This document shows positions 6,281-10,265 of a DNA stretch of 10,265 nucleotides, in pieces. The notes below the pieces were generated by a model that saw only the letters and a program-made list of their open reading frames with translations, did no database searches and was not told the origin of the DNA. The stretch is taken from assembly GCA_007116835.1 (NCBI GenBank), contig SKHS01000205.1, positions 1 through 10,265 of the forward strand, read 5' to 3'. A program made the position numbers and the translations under genes. The DNA is from Halomonas sp. GTDB taxonomy: Bacteria > Pseudomonadota > Gammaproteobacteria > Pseudomonadales > Halomonadaceae. Each line of letters starts with the position of its first letter. The stretch's first letter is position 1.

Positions 6281-7135
6281 TTAGGTCTCTTCTGGGTAGC
6301 GCAGGGTATTGAGGCTCTTCTTCACCGCTTTGAGCTGCTCTGCAAGCTTCGGGCCGCGAGTTTTGGCAACGCCAACGGCGAGGACATCAATAAGTACTAA
6401 GTGGGCAATGCGCGAACTAAGCGGCGTATAGATCTCGGTATCTTCGTGAACATCAATATACAGCGGAAGACTGACTTCACTGGCCAGCGGTGAATCACTT
6501 GGGCAAAGACCAATCACGGTCGCGCCCGCTTCACGGGCTAAGCGAATGCTGGCCACCAGCGCTTTTGTTCGCCCCGTTTGTGAGATGGCGACCACCACAT
6601 CGCCCTCTTTTAGCGTCACTGCCGACATATTTTGCATATGGGGGTCAGCGTAGGCCGAGGTCGAAATTTGCAGGCGAAAGAACTTATGTTGGGCATCAAA
6701 AGCCACGGCACCGGAAGCCCCAAAACCATAGAACTCAACGCGATTCGCCATCGCCAGGGCATTAACGGCTCGCCCTAACGCATCATTATCAAGCCGGTCG
6801 CGCACCGACAACAGGGTGCCGACAGTAGAGTCGAAAATGCTGTGGGAAAACTCGGCCACTGAGTCGCTGTCGTTCATAGAGAACTGCGCAAACTGGCTCC
6901 CGCTAGCCAGCATCTGAGCAAGCTGGAGTTTAAAGTCCTGAAACCCGTTACAGCCGAGCGCACGACAAAAGCGTACAACCGTGGGCTCGCTGACCTTGGC
7001 TTCTGTGGCGAGGTCAACAATCCGCATATGGATGACCTCTTCAGGGTTGCGCAGCACGAACCGCGCAACCTTTTGTTCGGAGCGACGAAAATGCTCCATG
7101 CGGCGTCTCATTTCATCGAACAGGGCGCGACTCAC
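6281..7135 (-). CDS. hexR: HexR-type RpiR-family transcriptional regulator
   Basis: HexR represses and activates central sugar-metabolism genes (Entner-Doudoroff, zwf, gap and similar) and releases DNA on binding 2-keto-3-deoxy-6-phosphogluconate. The N-terminal HTH_6 domain (about 1-77) contains SEPTVVRFCRALGCNGFQDFKLQLA; R55 and R58 stand where DNA-contacting arginines R54 and R57 are known in Pseudomonas putida HexR. The SIS sugar-phosphate domain carries YGFGASGAVAFDAQHKFF (S141) and ISQTGRTKALV (S185), which match the effector-binding serines S140 and S184 with the same one-residue shift. The 284-residue length is typical. The start is GTG at 7135, supported by AAGGAG 6 bases upstream. 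None of the usual HexR target genes is in the window, so it acts in trans. It is followed by uvrD and faces a small plus-strand gene across 251 bp. Confidence 0.92.
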   Translation of the reverse strand: MSRALFDEMRRRMEHFRRSEQKVARFVLRNPEEVIHMRIVDLATEAKVSEPTVVRFCRALGCNGFQDFKLQLAQMLASGSQFAQFSMNDSDSVAEFSHSIFDSTVGTLLSVRDRLDNDALGRAVNALAMANRVEFYGFGASGAVAFDAQHKFFRLQISTSAYADPHMQNMSAVTLKEGDVVVAISQTGRTKALVASIRLAREAGATVIGLCPSDSPLASEVSLPLYIDVHEDTEIYTPLSSRIAHLVLIDVLAVGVAKTRGPKLAEQLKAVKKSLNTLRYPEET

Positions 7136-7267
7136 GTTCAGCTCCTTAAATTCTTTACCGTGCTTATAACGTCATGATCACCACAGTATGCCTGAGTGAT
7201 GGGACACGAACAGTAGGAAGGCGATTTACCCAGGCGTTTAAATGCCGTTAAGACATTTCAGCAGGAT

Positions 7268-7297
7268 TCGTCATCATTTTGTCAAGTAGGTTATAGT
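7268..7297 (+). promoter_or_regulatory. Candidate sigma-70 promoter for the small 70-residue gene
   Basis: TCGTCA (7268-7273) and TATAGT (7292-7297) are separated by 18 bases, with 4/6 and 5/6 matches to the -35 and -10 consensus. This would give a transcript with a leader of about 80 bases. On the opposite strand a perfect TTGACA (7285 to 7280) could be the -35 of hexR, but I found no good matching -10. An imperfect palindrome, GGCGTTTAAATGCC, lies near 7232-7245. Confidence 0.35.
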
Positions 7298-7315
7298 AAG
7301 AAGTGAAGTGCCGCA

Positions 7316-7349
7316 CTGCATCATTTGATGGTAGTCGTCATGGATGCAG
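7316..7349 (+). promoter_or_regulatory. Hairpin in the leader of the small gene
   Basis: CTGCATC (7316-7322) and GATGCAG (7343-7349) form a perfect 7-bp stem around a 20-base loop, extendable by CAC/GTG with one bulge. It lies 38 bases before the start codon of the 70-residue gene. A short frame (ATG 7340 to TGA 7388-7390, 16 codons) starts in this loop and ends overlapping the ATG of the gene. Confidence 0.35.
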
Positions 7350-7386
7350 GTGGACGTAGGCATATTCACCTGGAGGAACGTCGATT

Positions 7387-7599
7387 ATGAGAAACATCGA
7401 ACGAATTACCTCGGTAAAAAGCGAACTACTCGACATCTTTATGAGCATGGAGGTTGATGAGCATGCCCAGCGCCGACGCAGCGCCGCCCAACGAAGCCTA
7501 AGAGCGCGCAGGGGCATTGAGCTGCACCGGGAGTTCCAGAAGTTATCGCGGGACATCGCCCCCTTGCCAGAAGAAGAGCAAGAAAGCGAATTACATTAA
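7387..7599 (+). CDS. Small basic hypothetical protein (possibly PA3496-family)
   Basis: A 70-residue protein with start ATG 7387 and a strong GGAGGA 9 bases upstream. It is predicted cytoplasmic and largely helical: an N-terminal ERITSVKSELLDIFMSMEV stretch, an arginine-rich middle (QRRRSAAQRSLRARRGIELHRE, split here by eye around residues 28-49) and an acidic tail (PEEEQESE). There is no signal peptide or membrane segment. The pattern of an RARRxIExHRE core flanked by charged ends recalls the small PA3496-family proteins of gammaproteobacteria, but I cannot confirm that without a search. It is convergent with the NSS transporter gene and divergent from hexR. The good ribosome site and independent promoter candidate argue that it is real. 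Function unknown. Confidence 0.72.
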   Translation: MRNIERITSVKSELLDIFMSMEVDEHAQRRRSAAQRSLRARRGIELHREFQKLSRDIAPLPEEEQESELH

Positions 7600-7623
7600 A
7601 AAAGTGCACTAAAGAGTGCACTT
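7598..7623 (-). terminator. Intrinsic terminator for the NSS transporter gene
   Basis: AAGTGCACT (7602-7610) and AGTGCACTT (7615-7623) form a perfect 9-bp stem with a four-base loop. Read on the minus strand the stem runs into a T-tract (7603 to 7598), a classic terminator for the transporter transcript 84 bases after its stop. On the plus strand it follows the small gene directly but lacks a T-tract, so it is weaker in that direction. Confidence 0.82.
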
Positions 7624-7707
7624 AAAGATCATCGGGCGGTGATGTAGATCCGCCCCGTAATGCACAGGGCGGCAACCTGCTCACCAGTGTGTATGGTCAG
7701 CGAGGGC

Positions 7708-9051
7708 TTAAAGTAGCCCAGTGACGAACACGATGATCACGCCAACGGGCGCAATATAGCGCGCGATGATGTTCCATACGCTGACGCCGGTGGAAGAGAG
7801 TCCCAGCTCGGCTTCTACGCTGTCACGCTTCAAGCACCACGCCACAAATACAATCGCCCCTAGACCGGTTAACGGCAGCAATATTTTGCTGGTAAACGTA
7901 TCCAGTAGGTCGAAGATATTAAGACCGAAGAACAGTACATCCGCCCATACGTTAAACGACAGCAAGGCAGCTACCCCGAGCGCCCATACGGCGACGCCGC
8001 TTGCAATGGTCGCTACAAAGCGTGACATAGCAGTGCGCTCTTCCACGGTTTCTACCACCGGCTCCAGCAGCGAAATAGCGGATGTCAGCGCCGCAAACGT
8101 GAGCAGTAAGAAGAACATTAGGCCAAGAATGGTGCCGCCTGCCATGTTGCCAAACGCTAGAGGCAGGGTGACAAAAATCAAGCCTGGACCTTCGCCAGCA
8201 CTGAGGCCATTGGCAAACACAATCGGGAAGATAGCCAGCCCCGCCAGCAGTGCAATCACGGTATCTAAAATGATCACCGTGCGGGCCGTGCTAATCAAAT
8301 TAACGTCTTCTCCTAGGTAAGAGCCGTAGGCCATCATGATGCCCATACCCAGCGACAGCGTGAAGAAAGCCTGCCCCATCGCTGCTAACACAATGCCGCC
8401 GTTAAGTGCGCTCCAGTCGGGGCGGAACATAAAGGCGAGTGCTTCGCCAAAATGGCCGCTGGCGACGCCGTAGCCTACCAGCACCAGCATCAATACAATG
8501 AGGGCTGGCATCATCAGCCGTGCGGCACTCTCAAGGCCTTTGGTGACCCCGCGCGCAACGATCCCAATGACCAGTACCATAAAGGCCGTGTGCCATAGCA
8601 GCAGCGTTACTGGGCTACCCAACATGCCGCCAAACAGGCCGCTAATGGCGTCGGCATCTTGACCATTAAAGGTGCCAATGACGGAGCTAAGCGTATAGTT
8701 TAGCGACCAGCCGCCAATGACGCTGTAAAACGACAGAATCAAAAATGCTGCCAACACACCGCTTACGCCCACTAACGCCCATGCTGGGGATTTACCGTGA
8801 TTAGCGGCTAACTCTGCCATGGTGTTAATCGGGTTTTTCTGACCACGGCGGCCAATCATCCATTCAGCAACCAAAATGGGCAGGCCCACTAACGCGACGC
8901 AAGCCAGATAAACGAGTACAAATGCTGCGCCGCCGCTGTCGCCCACCATATAGGAAAAGCGCCAAATATTGCCTAAGCCGACTGCCGAACCCGCGGCAGC
9001 AAGCACAAAGGTCATGCGTGATGACCATTGTGCATGTGCAAGTTTTGCCAT
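7708..9051 (-). CDS. Sodium-dependent transporter of the NSS/SLC6 family
   Basis: An inner-membrane symporter with the LeuT fold that imports a small molecule, usually an amino acid, with sodium. TM1 carries AAAGSAVGLGNIWRFSYM (18-35), the unwound sodium and substrate site of the family; GGAAFVLVYLACVALVGLPILVAEWMIGRRG (40-70) covers TM2; SFYSVIGGW (107-115) in TM3 contains Y109, the counterpart of the conserved LeuT tyrosine; ARGVTKGLE (166-174) is another family motif; FFTLSLGMG (229-237) is the TM6 site. The 447 residues resemble 11-helix bacterial members (MhsT, Tyt1 class) more than 12-helix LeuT. The ATG at 9051 has AGGTGA just upstream. No MetS-type small subunit gene follows. Its upstream region holds twin palindromes. 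Substrate cannot be called from the sequence. Confidence 0.93.
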   Translation of the reverse strand: MAKLAHAQWSSRMTFVLAAAGSAVGLGNIWRFSYMVGDSGGAAFVLVYLACVALVGLPILVAEWMIGRRGQKNPINTMAELAANHGKSPAWALVGVSGVLAAFLILSFYSVIGGWSLNYTLSSVIGTFNGQDADAISGLFGGMLGSPVTLLLWHTAFMVLVIGIVARGVTKGLESAARLMMPALIVLMLVLVGYGVASGHFGEALAFMFRPDWSALNGGIVLAAMGQAFFTLSLGMGIMMAYGSYLGEDVNLISTARTVIILDTVIALLAGLAIFPIVFANGLSAGEGPGLIFVTLPLAFGNMAGGTILGLMFFLLLTFAALTSAISLLEPVVETVEERTAMSRFVATIASGVAVWALGVAALLSFNVWADVLFFGLNIFDLLDTFTSKILLPLTGLGAIVFVAWCLKRDSVEAELGLSSTGVSVWNIIARYIAPVGVIIVFVTGLL

Positions 9052-9105
9052 AAATCACCTGTGTTTAATCGATTGTAATGAGGCGTTATTAGCCTGATGT
9101 GCTGA

Positions 9106-9146
9106 TTTTCGGAAAACAGAGGAGTTGCCAGCGTTATTTTCCGAAA
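9106..9146. promoter_or_regulatory. Twin odd palindromes upstream of the NSS transporter gene
   Basis: TTTTCGGAAAA (9106-9116) and TTTTCCGAAA (9137-9146) are each palindromes of the form TTTC-N-GAAA and also inverted copies of one another. Their centres are 31 bp apart, about three helical turns. They lie 55-95 bases upstream of the transporter ATG on its promoter side. A candidate -10, TACAAT on the minus strand, lies closer to the gene. This layout suggests an operator pair; the regulator is unknown. Confidence 0.5.
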
Positions 9147-9195
9147 GTACGGGCAATTTATCCGATCATGTCCGTGCTTGCCAGTCAGTTGACCT

Positions 9196-9223
9196 AAAAA
9201 GCCAAGTTAAAATAGTTGGCTTT
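9196..9223 (-). terminator. Intrinsic terminator of yecE overlapping its stop codon
   Basis: On the minus strand AAAGCCAA (9223-9216) and TTGGCTTT (9205-9198) form an 8-bp stem with a 10-base loop, running into a five-T tract (9200-9196). The 5' arm lies inside the last codons of the gene and the loop contains the TAA stop. Confidence 0.7.
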
Positions 9224-10061
9224 GCTTATCACTGGCAAACGGCTCAAGTGCTGGTAACGAACATTGCTGTTGAACGGCATGATACAAACTGCGCGCCATT
9301 TCAGGTGACGCTCGGTTATCTGCAGTATGCACAAATAAGAAAGGGGTTTTCCCCTGTTTTATCCACAGGCTCAAGCGTTCTATCCACGGCGTGAAGTAGC
9401 CAGTGTTAATCGTTTTGTCAATATGTCCAATAAAGCGAATGACCGGTTTATCTGCTGTGGAAAGCACGTGTAGTGGGAGTTTCGGCTTTTCTTGCTGAGC
9501 ATGGGCAAGCCCAGGGTGGCCATTGGCAGGCGTCGAGAACACCGGTCTAACGTCTAGCATCACACGGTTAGCTGAATAAGTTATCAACAGGCGGTTCAGT
9601 GCTTTTTCAGCGCCGCCTTTGAGGAAAAAATCAGGGTGGCGCACTTCCACTGCGCAGGGTAAATGAGCAGGCCACTGGGCCAGTAATGCTTCTAACTTGG
9701 GAAGTTCTGCAGGGCCGAAATCGCGAGGTAGCTGCACCATGGTGGGGCCAAGGCGGTCATGCAGGGGGGCCAGTGCGTCCAAAAATGCCCAGGCATCCTC
9801 AAGCCGGGTTAAGCGCTGGTCATGGGTGACACTCGCGGGCAGTTTAAAGCAAAAGCGAAAGTAAGCCGGTGCCTGGCGCGCCCAGGCGGCCACCGTTTCT
9901 GGTTTGGGGGTACCGCTATAAAACGTGGTGTTGCCCTCAACGCTTGAAAAAACGCTGGCATAGTCGCGTAACAGCTCCGTTTTGGCGTGGCGCGGATAGA
10001 GGGTGCCAAGCCAGTCCTGGTTGGCCCACATGGGCAGGCCAAGATAAAGAGGAAGCGTCAT
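9207..10061 (-). CDS. yecE: DUF72-family protein, YecE-like
   Basis: A 284-residue cytoplasmic protein of the DUF72/YecE family, a TIM-barrel-like group whose biochemical role is not established. It resembles E. coli YecE along its whole length: YLGLPMW (6-12), VEGNTTFY (41-48), FRFCFKLPASVTHDQ, LPRDFGPAELP, a VEVRHPDFF motif around residues 140-150, NRVMLDVRPV, KPKLPLHV, IRFIGHID and a C-terminal QSQLF. The ATG at 10061 has AAGG five bases upstream. No internal damage is seen. It is the only gene of its transcript visible here: a terminator follows its stop, and a divergent gene lies on the other side of a 183-bp region containing an FNR-type box. Confidence 0.92.
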   Translation of the reverse strand: MTLPLYLGLPMWANQDWLGTLYPRHAKTELLRDYASVFSSVEGNTTFYSGTPKPETVAAWARQAPAYFRFCFKLPASVTHDQRLTRLEDAWAFLDALAPLHDRLGPTMVQLPRDFGPAELPKLEALLAQWPAHLPCAVEVRHPDFFLKGGAEKALNRLLITYSANRVMLDVRPVFSTPANGHPGLAHAQQEKPKLPLHVLSTADKPVIRFIGHIDKTINTGYFTPWIERLSLWIKQGKTPFLFVHTADNRASPEMARSLYHAVQQQCSLPALEPFASDKQSQLF

Positions 10062-10150
10062 GGGGGCCTTTTATTCATATTAAGTAGGTACCAAAAGCGC
10101 TAGGAAACTTATCACTCGCACCAAGGGGTATCGTGACGAACCTAGAAAAA

Positions 10151-10164
10151 TTGATCCAGATCAA
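10151..10164. promoter_or_regulatory. FNR/ANR box
   Basis: TTGATCCAGATCAA matches the FNR/ANR consensus TTGAT-N4-ATCAA exactly. Its centre is 87 bases before the start codon at 10245. A transcription start near 10199 would place it at -41.5, the usual activating position; the AT-rich stretch at 10192-10213 (with TATAAT at 10200-10205) offers alternative -10 elements. It might also act on the divergent yecE gene. Confidence 0.75.
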
Positions 10165-10244
10165 GTGACAAGTGAAACTTAGCCACTACGCTTTATATAT
10201 ATAATTATTTTAATACAGTGTGTGCTTCCTTTGTGGAGTTATCT

Positions 10245-10265
10245 ATGGCTAAAAAATCCCATCCA
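10245..10265 (+). CDS. Start of an unidentified gene (partial, cut by window edge)
   Basis: ATG at 10245 with GGAG 6 bases upstream opens a frame of seven codons (MAKKSHP) that continues past the window. The ribosome site, the upstream AT-rich promoter region and the FNR-type box argue for a real gene. Seven residues are too few to name it. Confidence 0.6.

Noticed and set aside
7624..7707. Possible MetS-like small subunit gene after the NSS transporter
   Set aside because: The only short frame (from a GTG) lacks the hydrophobic helix expected of MetS and has no ribosome site.
7766..8320. Plus-strand open frame of 184 codons
   Set aside because: It is antisense to the NSS transporter gene, Ser/Thr/Ala-rich as expected from a reversed membrane-protein gene; no family resemblance.
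9125..9394. Plus-strand 89-codon frame across the NSS promoter and the end of yecE
   Set aside because: It runs over the terminator and antisense to yecE, with no recognisable protein sequence.

Overview
The window looks like an ordinary chromosomal segment of a moderately GC-rich gammaproteobacterium. The protein set (a HexR close to the enterobacterial and pseudomonad type, a YecE-like DUF72 protein, UvrD, a Pseudomonas/Vibrio-type PstS/PstC pair, a Tat-exported TRAP binding protein and an SLC6-type sodium symporter) fits a Halomonas-like marine or halophilic bacterium. That genus assignment is inference. I see no rRNA, tRNA, IS element, CRISPR array or prophage.

Layout. Positions 1-2160 (minus) hold pstS followed by pstC, with pstC running off the left edge. 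These are the phosphate uptake binding protein and one permease. A very good Pho box with a correctly spaced -10 lies directly after the pstS stop codon and should drive pstC separately; a weaker one lies upstream of pstS. A YciA-like acyl-CoA thioesterase (2245-2658, plus) diverges from pstS and ends at a perfect palindromic terminator. That terminator is shared with a convergent, apparently orphan, Tat-exported TRAP substrate-binding protein of the TakP type (2727-3815, minus), which has a possible leader peptide upstream.

Positions 4002-7135 (minus) carry hexR then uvrD, separated by 80 bp holding two mutually exclusive hairpins. A divergent small gene for a basic 70-residue protein (7387-7599, plus) faces an NSS-family sodium symporter (7708-9051, minus), and a hairpin terminator lies between them. 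A yecE homologue (9207-10061, minus) follows. The right edge has an intergenic region with an exact FNR/ANR-type box and the first seven codons of a plus-strand gene.

The genes do not form one pathway. The pst genes are a phosphate-starvation unit, the TRAP protein and the NSS carrier are nutrient (organic acid, amino acid) import functions, and hexR/uvrD are regulation and DNA repair. I found no convincing new multi-gene system. The points worth a second look are regulatory: the intra-operon Pho box, the pstS-side Pho box overlapping the thioesterase start, twin palindromes before the symporter gene, the FNR box, the alternative hairpins, and the compact form of PstC.
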